Origin: Escallonia rubra
Taxonomy: Eukaryota; Streptophyta; Magnoliopsida; Escalloniales; Escalloniaceae
Direction of reading: 5' to 3'
Assembly (NCBI GenBank): GCA_033065855.1
Contig: JAVXUO010000067.1
Span: forward strand, 143,998-207,997
DNA length: 64,000 nt
The translations under genes and the position numbers were made by a program. The notes beneath the pieces were generated by a model that had not been told where the DNA came from, ran no database searches, and saw only the letters and a list, made by a program, of their open reading frames with translations. Of the stretch, positions 47,329 to 60,193 are shown one piece after another (the first letter of the stretch is position 1; every line of letters starts with the position of its first letter).

Positions 47329-47735
47329 TGTCTCATATCGACACATGGACTATACGTGTTGATTGGGTTCGGGTCTTATACTTGGTAGGCTCCTATTCCT
47401 CTTAAGCATGATTTTGGATTAGACACCAGGCTTTAATATGGTATCAAAGCTTGGCCCTATCAGTGGCCCATGGTCTTCAGGTCATCATTTCATAATCTAC
47501 ACTATACGTGAGGTCTAGTTTACTCGGATCGAGGCTTGGGATCACCTCAGCTCATATTTCACACTACACCCGAGGATGGGTGTTAAAGTCCCATATCGAT
47601 TATACATTGGGATTGTGTTTGTTCTTAGAGTCCCACATCGATTATACATGAGGATTGTGTTTGGTTCTTAGTTGTACCTGGTGAGCTTTCCCTCCTTCTA
47701 ATAATGCTTTTGGATTGGACACCAAACTTTAAAAT
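47329..47735 (+). mobile_element. Decayed TRIM-like element
   Basis: An LTR-like block at 47329-47437 ending GACACCAGGCTTTAAT is followed by TGGTATCAAAGC (47439-47450), close to the initiator-Met tRNA primer-binding site. A related block at about 47582-47735 ends GACACCAAACTTTAA. Within the second block TCCCACATCGATTATACAT is duplicated in tandem (about 44 bases). No protein is encoded. The two LTRs are well diverged, so it is older than the neighbouring TRIM. Confidence 0.6.
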
Positions 47736-47745
47736 TGAATCATCA

Positions 47746-48247
47746 TGTGACATCCCACATCGGATGTCAGATAGTGTAATATTACCTTTATAAACACCTT
47801 GCCTATGTTCTTAGAAGTACCTATTGGCTAGCCCTTTTGAGAGAGACAACACCTTGTTGTGGGGTCGTAGACGGGGTTATTACATATGGTATCAGAGCTG
47901 ACTCTCGAAAGCTCGGGCTAGACTATCTATTCGGGTTACCGATGGTTGGAGACAAGAAAGATAAGTCTAGATATACCCTACATTAAGAGGATGGTTGGGG
48001 TAATGAAGGGTGAGGCAGGTAAATCCTGCATTGGTTAGAGAGAAAGATTTTCTGCTATGCTTATGTCTTCTAGAGCCTTAGCGATGACGCTAATGCATAA
48101 GGAGGGGAGGTTATGATATCCCACATCGAATGTCGAATAGTATGAAATTGTCCTTATAAGACCTTGTCTATGATCTTAGAGTACTTATAGGCTAGCCCTT
48201 TCGAGGGAGAGGCACGCCCTGCGGTGGGCCGAGGCTGGGATGTTACA
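47746..48247 (+). mobile_element. Complete TRIM retrotransposon, 502 bp
   Basis: The 5' LTR is 47746-47884 (TGTGACATCCCACATCGG to TTATTACA). The primer-binding site TGGTATCAGAGC (47887-47898, initiator-Met tRNA) follows. The polypurine tract AAGGAGGGGAGG lies at 48099-48110. The 3' LTR is 48112-48247 (TATGATATCCCACATCG to GATGTTACA). The 5-base target duplication CATCA is perfect (47741-47745 and 48248-48252). The internal 210 bases encode nothing, as in terminal-repeat retrotransposons in miniature. TATAAACACC / TATAAGACC in the LTRs are likely TATA boxes. Confidence 0.93.
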
Positions 48248-48252
48248 CATCA

Positions 48253-49068
48253 ATTAAGCTTTCTTACTAAACGTGGGAAAGCCTACCAATGACTTGTGGG
48301 TAGACAGACCCGGGGCCAAAAACACTAGGTATGGGCATTCATCTTGTCTACATGGAAATTTGTGGGTTTTACACGTAACTGCAGGGGTCGTGTAAGAGCG
48401 GCTCAGGCATGGGCATACCCTCGGGTGAACTACTTAAATGATGAGAATAAGCTTTTTGAAGAGTTTGAATTCTACAAGGATGATATAATGGAAAAGATGG
48501 AGCAATGTGCAAGTCATGCAAGTTGAAACATATAACATACGTTCTTGTGGAACCTTGAATTCGAGAATGCATCTTGAATGCTGTTCAGCGAAGATGAATC
48601 ATTGGAAGCGTCATTTCATGTTAGAGGTTTGAATTTTGCATAAGAGTGTCTACTTTATTATTATTTTTATTATTACAGATTGTGTTACTATTTAATGTTC
48701 GAGATGATGTTTAAGAATATTTTTGTTCTATTTTTGGAAAGTTTTAGAATACCGTTTTAAAATTTTAGATGTCTAAATTACCGTAAGTTGAATGTTTAAA
48801 GCTTATTCCACAAAAGCTTTTAAGTAGCACATATAAAAGTTGATATTTGTTTTGTTTTGTATAATGCGTCTAGCAAATTTAGGATAAATCCTAGCCGTAC
48901 TCGTGAGACTCCATCCATCCAAACTCTAGATGTCTCCCATTGTCGAGCTTAAATAATGAATTGAACTAGATCGCAAGTCGCTAGCATATCAGGTGGTATA
49001 GATGGGTACATGGTTTGATTAGAATTCTTGAAAATCCAGTAAAGAGAGAAAGGGGATAGAGAGTGAGA
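48253..49068. other. Unassigned stretch
   Basis: A plus-strand frame at 48344-48526 ends NDENKLFEEFEFYKDDIMEK and is not low in complexity, but it matches no family I recognise and has no clear upstream exon. The rest is AT-rich. Confidence 0.35.
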
Positions 49069-51240
49069 AAGCCAGGGAAAATAGACAGAGCTTGTGCTCT
49101 GTAATGGAAAAAATAGGCTTTTATGTATTCAAAAGCTATAAACACTTTTGTTAAAGCGATTCATGCATTAAGATGATTGCGCTTCCTATATCCACAACTG
49201 CGCATTGCTTTAGCAAAATTACATGTGCTTTGACATCAAAGCTTGCCAAAAATTAAATCCATAGTAAGAAGAGAGCAATTTTTGCTTCACATGTGATGTT
49301 ATAAAGGTGAATTTCTTATGCACATTAAGACCGTTCAATTTTGTCTACTTGACTGACATGAGTAAGATTTTACCAAGTATGTCATTTCGAATTACCTCCT
49401 AACTTGAGCACGTTATTGATATAATCCCTTGAAAATATTAGGTGCCATGAAAACAACATACATGGAGTTTCCCTGGTGCTTTATTTTGAATTCCACGACC
49501 ACCCCCTTCCTTTCTATAAAAAGACATCGAAAGATTTGTACATGGTCGTACTCGAGCCATACTTCAAGCTTATTTCTACAATCCAGATCAGTCCAGTCGA
49601 GCCATTATGACTAAGGGGCCACCACTGAGGATGAAAAAGTTCTCATTTAGTCAATAGCAATTACTAGAATCCATGTAACACGTATTTTTTTTCTTTCAAA
49701 TATTTCATCTGTTGATCACTGAACAAAATTGTCTGATCTCGCCTTCATCACCTGTCTTGACTCCAACACTAGCGAGCTTCACAAATGACCGACCCCAGCT
49801 CTCAAAAAAATTATCTTGGTTATTAGCAAAATTCACGACTTTGTTCATTGTTCTGGCATCATTAAGCAAAACTGAATCAGATTGAAAGAGGCCCTTGTGA
49901 GCCAAGAGATCGCCGTAGTACTGGTTGTCGAAAATCGTGGGCGTCTGGGGATCGTTGTTTACTGTTACAGACGCGCTTGCTCTTGCTGGGCACTGTTTAG
50001 TGAGCATGGCTGCATAGTCTTTGTCCAGGGATGCATCAATGAGTGCGAGTTTTCCAGTTGAATCGTTGTGGAATCGTTCGCTGAATGCACTGCAGTGAGC
50101 TAATCCAATGGTGTGAGCTCCTACAATAATCAACCATCCAGCTTCAAGGAAATTTAGTGCATATAGTTTCCACTGTAATAGTTTAGAACCTAGGTAATCA
50201 AAGTTTACATTCCAATAGATGTAAACGAAAGGTTAGTAGATCAAATGTTGCCTGCTACCCAGATCGTACAAAGATAGTTATGACCCTATGTATCACGAAT
50301 ATAATGATACTTAAATATCTTTAATGACTTTTATTTAGTGACGCTAAAAAAGTACTACTAAGAATTCTCGTTGAAACGTGTTATCCAAAATGCCGTTAAC
50401 TATATTAGTGACCATCAATTGTTGCGATACGAGAAACAATATCGCAACAAAAAAATTTCCTTTTTATGAATAGGAGTCTCTATAGTAGAAAGGGTTGCTT
50501 ATCACATTGCAACATAATGTGGCCGTCCTTACTAATTTTGCCCTTGCTACACTTTTTAGTTGGAAATAACATGTAAAGCCTGAAAAGCTTTCTTAAAGGG
50601 TAGACTATGATGCTTTAGTGTAGAATAATTCACACATCTTTCTAATAAATTCACACATCAATTATCACTAATAGTAAATCGCCATTGTATTCTATATATC
50701 TTTTGGCGACAATAGGAGCATGTAGTTAGCCAACTATCATCTATACGTACACACATAAACAAATGATTATTATCATTAACCATTTAACACCACCCAAGTT
50801 TATTGAGACTATTAGTAGCAAATTGTTTTCACTACACTAAAAATTGTCCACTAGGTGTGACAAAAAATTTCACTGATAACGTATACCGACAAATGTTCCC
50901 CCGAGAAATATTTGAATAACTTTATGTATTTTAACCAAAATTTTGAGCTGAAAAATATAAGATAGTTCTCGTATATGTCGACATTTGGTGTCCTTATCAT
51001 TCCTGATTCTCTTTATGGATATCGACCCAATGAATTGTTAGTGAAGGATCCTATCGTAAGTGGTACTAACCATACAAAAGTCTCTTACTTTTCTTACTAT
51101 ATAGATCACATAACCAATTGAATTAATGTTGAGTGACTTAAGCTTACAATGTCTCACGTTGAGACCAGTCAATAACCTCTAAAATTGAACTATTCCATCT
51201 TTTGATTCTATTTGACATCTAAATAAATCATAATATCTAA
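49069..51240. repeat. Peroxidase-locus segment duplicated at 1-11345
   Basis: This contains the 3' flank, exon 4 and the first 1.1 kb of intron 3 of the peroxidase gene. Its copy at the left edge lacks the rest of the gene and has been split by three separate insertions. This copy keeps intact splice and coding signals, so it is the functional source. Confidence 0.85.
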
Positions 51241-54200
51241 CTTATGCTCTTTTATTAACAACTCCGATATTTGTCGTTATTTTTGCATAGATTATTGCAT
51301 TCAAATACTGATACTTATACTTTGTTTTTATCTATAAGGGTACTAATTATCTTTGTTACTCTAGAGAATTTACCTAAGTCTAAAGAGGCCTTTCCCGATA
51401 CAAAAATTTGGAGGTCAGTATTTGTTTAAAACATGCAAGGGGTGCCACTAGTTCACTATAATTTATGTGACTAATTGGTCGGCTATGGAGTTTGACTACG
51501 GGGTCGTTGGCGGTGGTTGTGGCTGTGGTTGCTATGAAATGCAAGCATGTTAAGTTCGCGGCAATCCCATGGCCAAAGGCCTCTAGGCCTTGACCTTCGT
51601 CGAGCTACGACGTGTGATTGCATGGTTCCGGACCATACATTTGAAACAAGTAGGACTATTTGATTGTGGGCTAGGAAGGCTGATGTAAAAGAAGCAAGAA
51701 CAAAAGGGTAGTAATGTAACAGTTCTAGATAGTCAAAATTAATGATGCAAAACAAGCAATGTTGTTTTGGAGAGATTGACATGGAGGTAAAGGCATGAAG
51801 GCATTTAAAGAGGTGGTGCATAGGAATAAGATTTTGGGTCGTCCCACAGGTTAAATGAACTTAGTTAAAGACAGTTGGAGTATTTCAACAAAAAATTATC
51901 TTTTCCGCACATAAGAATTATCATAGGGTGTATTTGATAACACAATTAAGTACTTAAAACTTAAAGTTTTCAATGATTTTCAATTAAGTGCGTTTGATAA
52001 CGTTAAACCTTGTATCATTTAAAAAATTAATTCCTACAAAAAATAGACTAACATTTTAAGTCAGGCTGGACTTACTTATTGCTGATCACTTAATTCTAAA
52101 TGAAATGGTTAAAAGTTATTTAACATATTTTTACATAAAAAAATTAATTACCACCATGATGCCGCCTCAATTAATTTGCTGGAAATACCGCCTCCACCGC
52201 AATACACCACTACCACCACAACCATTATTTCCTTTTGCTACCACCACCACAATTGCCACGACCTAGTTACTATCACCACCGACACCATCACAAGGACAAC
52301 GCCACCTCCACCGTACCGTTCCTGTTGTCACCACGTCTATTTCCGTCAAAAATATTTAAAGATCTCCCACACTACAACCACTGTCATGACCGTCATGTCG
52401 CCGTCTATCGTTATCATCACAATTACCAACACTACAACATCTTCATGCACAATTACTGCCACCATTAACACCTTTTTGCCGCCGCCACCGCCACCACTAC
52501 TCCATCATCACTGCCACCACCACCACAAACACGATTTTCGCCCCTCCCCAAAAAAAGTTATAAAGTACATAAACAAATACATAATTTTGGTAAAATGGAT
52601 AAATTTGTAAATAAACATTTTTCAGACATCTGCTTTTGGTTTACCAAATATGTTAACTTATTTTGCAGTATAAATTCAGTCGCTTAAAGTTTTCAATTTT
52701 ACAAATTCATTGCTTAACTTTTTCAGCACTTAAATTTCAGTTTTGTCGAACAGCCCCTTAGATTCTTTTGTTCCACATGACTTGTGAGCGAAAAAATGTG
52801 CTTCTCTTACATACCTGCTCTGTCAAAGCGACTAGTGACCTACCTGCTACCACATTGATCCCTCATTGAGGCTTGCCGTTTCGGCAGAAACGACTTGTAT
52901 CTTTCTTTCTCTCAACAATATGCTGAAAGGTGAGATTGTCTTGCGGCGAGCAGCTCTAGGATACTTGAAGACCCTTTTAGAAGTCTGATATTTGAATTTG
53001 GTTTCATCAATATTCTCAAATCACACTGCTTTAATCACTTTAAATCATCAGCTTTCTTATGCTGATTATAAGCATAAACGGATATTGGATCTCACTGAGA
53101 CCGATCATTTCTAAGTAAAATATGTCTACCTTTCCTGCATAAAGAAAAGAAATCACGCCTTGTACAAAGTGGGAACTCCAAATGTGTGTCGAATCAATTC
53201 CTTCGTATGTTTTGAAGAAAGCTTAGGCCTTAGTTGTCACTTAGAAGCTTCTGGTCTTCCTTTGGCGAGCTCTCTGGGACTCTCTACCTCCCGAAATAGC
53301 CCTCTTTTAATTTCATTATGGAAGTGATGCTGGTCCCTATTGTTCGGCCCATGCTAAGATAACGGGGTTATTGACTTGTGTGGTTTGGTCCTTCCTCGGG
53401 TTTATATGCACGGTCATCAATAACTCTTTTTCAAGAATGGCTTGTAGCCTGGATTCGTAGTTCGAGCTCCCGCAACAAGACACAATCAAAAGTCAGTCAC
53501 TACATATTTTCAACCTTGTGGTATCTTTGCTTGCATCGAAATGTGATCATATTCCGTGATGCATCATTTCACATTCATCATATTATTTAGCCAGCCACCT
53601 TTTTTGGTCAACCAAGTTAAGAAGTTAGCAGTTTTAGTTACTCCTAACACTTCTAAATCGCTCGCTTCTCCTATTTTTCATGCATTACCGTGTTTGTTCC
53701 GCCAAAGTCAAGGGACCTTTTTTATGTCTCCCCGATTATGTGCTCTTATTAATTCTTGGGTGTTCTTTAGATCTTGTATCACTTAAAGTTGGCATGGCAT
53801 TGGTGATCACTCTTCCTTCTACGAGAATCCTTTCGGGGTTGGCGCAAACTTTCAAGTCCTTAAACCATCTTATTGCTCAGGTTACAGCTATCCTTTTAGC
53901 ATGTTGGAGATCTGATGTTAGAGAATGTAGGAGAAGCAAACGTCCAAGGGTAACAAAAGACCTTGGCTCTGAGGTATCTTATGTATAATGTTGAGTCTAT
54001 AGAAGAAGTCTTATCCTCACCGGACAGTGACTTTGCGAAAGAAGCCAAAAAATTATAAAATTGAGTCTCTAATGGCTAACAGAACATGGAATTGTATACC
54101 CAAAGGTTGTAAGTGGATTCTACGGAAAAAAATCTTAAACATGATGGTGGAATTGGCAAGTTTAAACCAAGGCTGGTTGCAAAGGATTTCAAACAATGAG

Positions 54201-57200
54201 ATGACATTTACATTTTTAATACCTTCTTACAAATCACTAGAATAACATCCATTTGGCTTTTAATTTGTATCATAACAACCCAGAGTCCATAAGTTAAAGG
54301 TTCACCGATTGGATATTAAAACCGCCTTCCTAAACAGAGAATTGGAAAGAAAGATACTTATGGGGGTTATGTGCAACAGGGGCATGACAGTAAGGTGTTT
54401 ATATTGACTAAATACCTACATGGGTTAAAACACGCTCCTAAGCAATGACATGACAAATTTGATCACTGTGTTATAACTAATGGTTTTAAAGCAACGAAAG
54501 CAATAAATGAATTTATAATAAATCTGAAGATGGTGAGCATTCTATCATTTGCTTATATGTGGATGATCTTTTACTTTTTGGTACTAGCCATAAAATAATT
54601 GAGTTTACCAATTTTTTGTTGAAAAAGAATGTCGAAATAAAAGATTTGGATGAAGTAGATGTTATTCTAAGCATGGAAATTAATATAACTCAATGGCATA
54701 TTAATTGGTAGTCTTAGATATGCCACAGATTGCACAAGGCCGGATATTACATATGTTGTTGGTGTTTTTAGCAGATTCATATGTAAACCTAATCTTGAAC
54801 ATTGGAATGCTTGGTATCGTGTGTTATGAGTATCCTAAAAGAACTATTAACTGCAGTTGATGTACCAAGGCAACCAGCTGTTGTTGAAGATTTTAGTGAT
54901 GTAGATTGGAATTCTCAATATAGAGATTTCATGTCAACAACGGGCTAACATTAGGTGGTGGGGCTATATGCTGGAGATGTAAAAAGTAACAAATTACTGT
55001 GAAATCTACCATGGAAGCTGAACTTATCGGCTTGGCTTTGGCAAGTGAAGAAGGAGCTTGGTTACATGATTTATTGTTCAAGATACATATTTATAATAAC
55101 TAGTGCCACCTGTCTTAATCAACTGTGATAGCACCACATAAATTGTACTATGGAAAGCAAATACCATAATTGCATATTCAGATCGGTGAGAAGAAAACAG
55201 TATTGTGAGATCTTATCTTAACAATGTGCGATCAATATTGATTACATAAGAATAGGCCATATTTTTGTTAATTCATTGACAAAAACTCTAGCTAGAGAAA
55301 AGATATGAATTACATCGAGGAGGATGATACTTAACCCCAAAATTATAAAAGTCATCTATAAGGATACAACCTCCTAGGAACTAAAGATCCCAAGTACTGT
55401 GACCAACAAATTATATTGTGACTGTTTTTTTTTATACATGTACTATTCTTGTCTTATGACATAATATATCTTCCTACGGTGTAGTTATGTGCTTCTTGTA
55501 ACGATAATGGAGGTCAAAATTCTTTGTAATCTAAACGTGGTTTATTGCCAATAAAGGATGGATGCATTAGTAACAAGAGCATATTTGATAGGTTCAACTA
55601 TATGAGTGTGGAAGTGTGGCCGCTTCCTTTGAGAATTGGACTAATTCTCTAGAGCACTCATGAAAGTTGGGATAAAATATAAGGCCATAACGTGCTGGCT
55701 TACGAAGCTTATTATAGGATACATTGAGTCCCGCGTGATGTGCTTTTACATATTCTCAAGTGACCATTGTTTCAAGGTTAGTTCCACTTTGGCTTTGATA
55801 TCGGTAGACTAAAACACTAAGTGGCGGTTTCAAGGTAGAGTCACTTTCACAATGCATGACCATTCCCACCTTTGCCCACAATCTAAGTCGTTGAATTGTT
55901 TAGTAACATAAGTGGGGCATTGTTGAAAAAATCTAACAAAAAATTCTACCTTTCGTGAACAAGAATGGTTTCAAAAAAACATGAGAGTTTTGAAAAATAT
56001 CATTGGATGCTTTAGTCCAAGATTGCTTGTGACTGAGAAGATTTGCTTTTCTTACATACTTAAACATTTGAAAAACAATTATCGCACATTGGATTTTAAA
56101 AGAAACTTTAAGGAGCGTATAGGAGAATATTCACTGGTCTCTTAGTAATAAGTGCTCGAGTCTTGGACTAACACGTGCACTATGACGATCCTGGTCCACA
56201 GTCTCACCATAGTGCAATGCCTCTAAGAAAGGGCTAGCAAAGTAGGTACTAACGAGTACCTAGCAAGGTCTTATAAATTCATTCACATAGTCTCCCACAT
56301 CAAGATGTGAGATGTGCCTTAGCGCCTTTCTAAAGCCCAATTTGAACCTTTCACACATAGCTCAGAATCTTCTTCTCTAGCCATTGTTGCGGCAACCCAA
56401 CAACATCGACCCGATTAGAGCATGCATTCATGTCCTTACCTCTGACTACCCGCCTGGATAACCCAGTCTTATGCTCCTTGAGCTACCCACGTTAATGCTA
56501 ACTCTTAAATTTGCACTAGTTTCTGTGTTTATTACCAATAGTCATATTTTTTATCACAACATTTTATACTAAAGAATTAATCTTTTGTAACAAATTTCAC
56601 ACAACTACTTATGTGTTGTACATTGACCTCTAGTTCACCTATAAAAGGAGCCTTGTCTCACACTTTTTCAACATATCAATTTAAGCTTTCTTTCTTTGAC
56701 ATTCCGGTTTTCTATACACTTGTGAGCATTTTGGTATGGTATTGGGTGAAGTTTTGCTTAATTCCTTTGTGCGAAAATACCAGTGAAGTGGCATTTAAAG
56801 TTGGGTTGTTCGACGCGTTAAGAACCATGTTGCACCGGTGATAATCTGAAAGGGGGCGAATTGTCTCAAAAGAGTGATCTCATTCACGCCTCATCACACT
56901 ACTTTTTGCTTTATTTTAAAAGTTTCTACCTGCATTTTTTGTAATTCTTCAAACAAAGACTTTGCGAGCTTCAATCTTATTACTTAAGGTTTAGATTTAG
57001 ATTTAAATCTAGGGCTCACTTTCAAAACAATTCAAGTATCACATCCCAGTTCAATCGTTTGAAAGAAATGACTTCCATACTTGAATGAAGTACGAATCAT
57101 ATTGACCCACATAATTGAGATGAAAAAAAATTAAAATAGGGATTCAAGATGAGTGCTCTGAGGGAGTCAGCAATTGATATTAAGCAATTTCCCAAATTTT

Positions 57201-59942
57201 TGCAACAATCCTTTGAACAAAGCAAAAAAGAAAAAAAAAAGAAAACTAGTATAATCTATTTAGTCAAATTGGAATTTAGTTGAAAAATATTTAAAGTTAA
57301 TTAATCCTTGATGAATGGCAAGTTAGTTTTCATGTTACTTTTAGTTTCATTTGTACGTTAATTTTTGCAATTTTTAACCGAATGAACTGCTCATAGACTT
57401 AGGTAGCGTTTGAAATCTATTATGTTTCTAGTTTTTTCTTCAGTTTTATAAACTACAGGAAAAAAAAAGCGCTTGACACATAGTTTTCATATTTTTTTCT
57501 TCAATTTTGGAAACCAATTTTTAAAACAGGCCTGTTTTTGAAAACTTTCATTTTGAAGTTTTGAGACCCCCCCCCCCCCCCCCAACCTCAACGCCACTGC
57601 CACCCCCACCACGGCTACCGCAACCACCACTATAGAAAAACCTCAAAATAAAAACTGGGTAATCCAACACTCATTTTTTTTTGTAAAAAATAAAAACTGA
57701 ATTGGTTTTGATTTTTACTTTTTTGTAAACAGAAAATAAAATTGGAAGTGATTTCAAATAGACCCTTAGACTACTTAACTAACAATAATACACAAGATAA
57801 AATATAAATATAAAGTGATCAAAAGAGATATGTAAAATGTTATCAGTGGGCTAGGTCACTGGACAAGTGAACTGGTATTGTGTTTTATACCGAACTTGTG
57901 AACCGGTTTTTGTTTTAAGAAACGTTTATTTCCATACCCTATTTCGTATTTTACACTTTAATTTTATAGTTAAAAGTGAGTTCACGATAAAATATAAAAA
58001 ATTTAACAACAAATTAAGATGCAAAAAAATATAACATGAGGTAGAACTGTACATTCCCTTTGTTTTATAACCAAACTCCTACAACAACGAGATATTATCT
58101 GTTTCTACAAAGAATTTTTTTTAGGTATTACACGAATCGAAGGAATCTTCCTACTACCTCTCATATAATGATAATTAATGGTAACTAAATGTTTATAGTA
58201 GCTTTTGTTTAGTAGCGCTAAAAATATATTGTTAAATTTTTTTTGTATGGTCCAATCATTGATTCCAAAAATTCGTTAAAAATGTTAGCAGAAAAGTCAT
58301 TAAAAATATTTATCAATTATTAATTATTACTGTATGTGGAGTCGAAGAAAAATTCCTACCACACAAAAAAAAAAAGGAGTCAAAATTTGATCTTCTGCAA
58401 ACCCCCCATCTTATAACTCCACGAATTGATGATGCCGTATATACGTACACTGGGCGTTGCAGAATTTATGCGGAGTGTGATGCATGCATTTAATATACGC
58501 ACGTCTTCATTAAATACAAAGCTGCTGCAATCATACTTTTTCATGCCTATCCGTGTGGACTTGAAGCAATGGACACCATTATGGTAGCCCTTTGGCGTAC
58601 AGTTGTTTCAAGTAGATTATCGCTACAACTGTGTGGGGAAAAGTTACATACCTGAGAGTGTAACAAGGTCATCCACAGATAACCCTTTGGCTGAGAAGAT
58701 CTGAATCATCTTGTCCAGTGTAAAACTTGTATCTACAATGTTTTGTCTCACGTTTGAGGCTGCCGAAATCCTCCCGTCCCTCCTTCCCGTCGGAATTTGA
58801 ACCGCCGGTCCACCGGTCTGCATAGATTATGCTTAATGAATACCATTTTACGTATAGAAAATCACGCAACAATTGCAACGGCTTGATATGATAGTAACGT
58901 CCCCCGAGCTACTGCATACTCTTTACATTGTTTACTGAGGTAGCGAAAAGTTGTTAGAACCACAGCGTAGCAAGATGCTCGCCAATGTGTGCGATAGTTT
59001 GGGGGATATTTTTGCAATTCATACAAGAAAAAGATTGTGTGCATACAATTTCAACTGCGTCTCTAGCCGCCAGAGCAACAATGTCCGCGCAAGAAACTGT
59101 TCCGGGACAAAAGAGTTCAGCTACTCTTTTTATTGAATCAATCACTGAAAATCCATCTAGGGATGTGTTTGCCGGGTCGCTTCTTTCGGTCCCATTTCCT
59201 TGTATCAAAATGGATGCATCACAACCCTGGACAGATCAAAGGACAGAAAAGAAGCCACTAGCATTATAGATTATACACTGCTGGTTTCTTTTGTCGCTAA
59301 AGCTAAAATTCTGCTACTATATTTGGTCTTAGCGACTCTAAAACTCAATGCGGAAGATCTATTTCTGAAAATGGAAAAACTCGGTCCAACGAATGACATG
59401 AAATGACTAATAAAAAATAAAAAAATTCACAGTGACCTTGTAGTATAAATGTTCACAAGATAACTTCCCAACTGCCACTAAACATAGCGAGCAACAAATA
59501 TTTATTTCAAACGGGGTTTGTGTAGCCTCTTTGCTAGAGCCAAAGTTTTTCCAAAATCTCACTCATCGTTTGACTAATCCACTTAATTAATTAATAAGTT
59601 GCCATTCTTCAAAATTATTTGTTTGAAAATATAAAGACAGTCGTATTTTTGAATTTTGAATATAATGTGATGAGAGATAGAGAGAGAGCATAGTTTCAGA
59701 GGACTTACCTCAACAAAGCAGTCATGGAAGAGCAAGCGAAGAAGCTTTCCAGGCAATGTGGGGTCCAATGAGGAAGCAGATCTCACTGTGTTTTTCACCA
59801 TCATCTCAGCGGATGGGCATGGAACTGCATAGAAATCAAGGGAGAGATTGGAGGAACAGCGAAAAGCAGCGATCAACATTGTCACGAGAATGAAGAGGCC
59901 ATGCAGACGAAATATTGGACAAAAAGATGGTATTTTCTCCAT
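49705..59942 (-). CDS. Class III (secretory) peroxidase, PER46-like, four exons
   Basis: Exons 59709-59942, 59047-59226, 58652-58817 and 49705-50120 join in frame to 331 residues with canonical GT-AG introns of 482, 229 and 8531 bases. The first three splice phases and the GAG|GTAAGT, ATT|GTATGC and TCAG|GTATGT donors are regular. A signal peptide occupies about residues 1-30. Distal haem Arg69 and His73 lie in RLLFHDCF; proximal haem His196 is in GAHTIG. All eight disulfide cysteines are present (42, 75, 80, 118, 124, 203, 237, 326). GRRDG is at 149-153. Class III peroxidases reduce H2O2 and oxidise phenolics in the wall or vacuole. The family's best match from memory is Arabidopsis PER46. 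The third intron holds several transposon relics but the gene has no visible defect. Confidence 0.93.
51241..51925. other. Intron 3 sequence without recognised feature
   Basis: AT-rich. A minus-strand frame (51483-51821) has no recognised domain and is probably chance. Confidence 0.4.
51926..52757. mobile_element. Tourist-like element with a triplet-rich core, in peroxidase intron 3
   Basis: The left end GGGTGTATTTGATAAC and the right end GTTTTGTCGAACAGCCCC are imperfect inverted repeats. TTA follows on the right (52758-52760), but the left flank reads ATA, so the duplication has decayed or the left limit is off by a base. The core at 52180-52545 is CCA/CAC rich. Flanking sequence (AAGTCAGGCTGGACTTACTT) matches the element at 61050-61740. 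Confidence 0.65.
53240..54017 (+). pseudogene. LINE ORF2 C-terminal and RNase H relic, in intron 3
   Basis: Plus strand: [27 protein letters not shown] correspond to the post-reverse-transcriptase region (W/LWxxxxHRNxxIF). A later frame shows VGMALVI...[27 protein letters not shown], which fits the RNase H domain common to plant LINEs (GxGxVIRD...A...A). Stops and frame changes break it. A diverged copy lies at 17571-18295. It ends next to the copia relic with no visible poly-A. Confidence 0.65.
54018..55920 (+). pseudogene. copia pol relic (reverse transcriptase and RNase H), in intron 3
   Basis: Fragments in several frames: [20 protein letters not shown], then LDIKTAFLN (first catalytic Asp), [36 protein letters not shown] (catalytic YVDD), [10 protein letters not shown], a deletion, [20 protein letters not shown], then RNase H ([20 protein letters not shown]). 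The order matches copia pol. Many stops and a deletion near 54690 disable it. A polypurine tract (AAGTGGGGCA, 55910-55920) precedes an LTR-like start at 55921. It inserted in the same orientation as neither the peroxidase nor the hAT genes. Confidence 0.8.
55921..57398 (+). repeat. Likely copia 3' LTR start and flanking unassigned intron DNA
   Basis: TGTTGAAAAAATCTAAC follows the polypurine tract directly, as a copia LTR would. The LTR end was not found. At about 56150-56340 the reverse strand shows CATC...GTGGGAGACT, TTTATAAGACCTTGC, CTAGCCCTTTC, which resembles the LTR of the TRIM at 47746 and may be a TRIM LTR inserted in reverse. The limits are uncertain. Confidence 0.45.
57402..57765. 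mobile_element. Tourist-like MITE, 364 bp, in intron 3
   Basis: The left end GGTAGCGTTTGAAATC and the right end GATTTCAAATAGACCC are inverted repeats, flanked by TTA (57399-57401 and 57766-57768). A C run at 57568-57582 and a short CCACC tract sit in the centre. Confidence 0.85.
57769..58651. other. Remainder of intron 3 next to exon 3
   Basis: AT-rich. 58170-58330 resembles 1218-1340 and 50310-50420 (TTAATGGT-ACTAAATG...TTTAGTA-CGCTAAAAA), a diffuse repeat containing TAGTGAC-type motifs. No gene seen. Confidence 0.45.
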
Positions 59943-60063
59943 ATGGCTCGAACCACAAAGAATGTATTTTGCTGTACAATATGTGCTGTTTCAGTGCCTT
60001 CACTTCTAGCTGAAATGGATCGTATGACTTTGAAAAGAAAGAGGGAGAGAAAGAAGACTTGTT

Positions 60064-60094
60064 TACATATTTAAGGCTTGCATTTATTTAGTTA
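60064..60094 (-). promoter_or_regulatory. Candidate TATA region and pyrimidine patch of the peroxidase gene
   Basis: On the minus strand, CTTAAATATGTAAAC (around 60063-60077) lies about 125 bases before the ATG and is followed by TCTTCTTTCTCTCCCTC (60042-60059), like the TATA plus Y-patch arrangement of plant promoters. A second AT box, TAAATAAATG, is at about 60082-60091. Position only; no transcript evidence. Confidence 0.35.
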
Positions 60095-60159
60095 GGTGAT
60101 GGCAGAAGGTTGATGCGCTCACCCGCACACTGACAGCAGGGGCGGCAATTTCGCAGGAG

Positions 60160-60193
<34 letters not shown>

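Noticed and set aside
47746-48247. Cassandra-type TRIM with 5S rRNA in the LTR
   Set aside because: The start (TGTGACATCCCACATCG) and primer-binding site are similar, but the LTR is only about 138 bases and no 5S promoter boxes or 5S body are visible.
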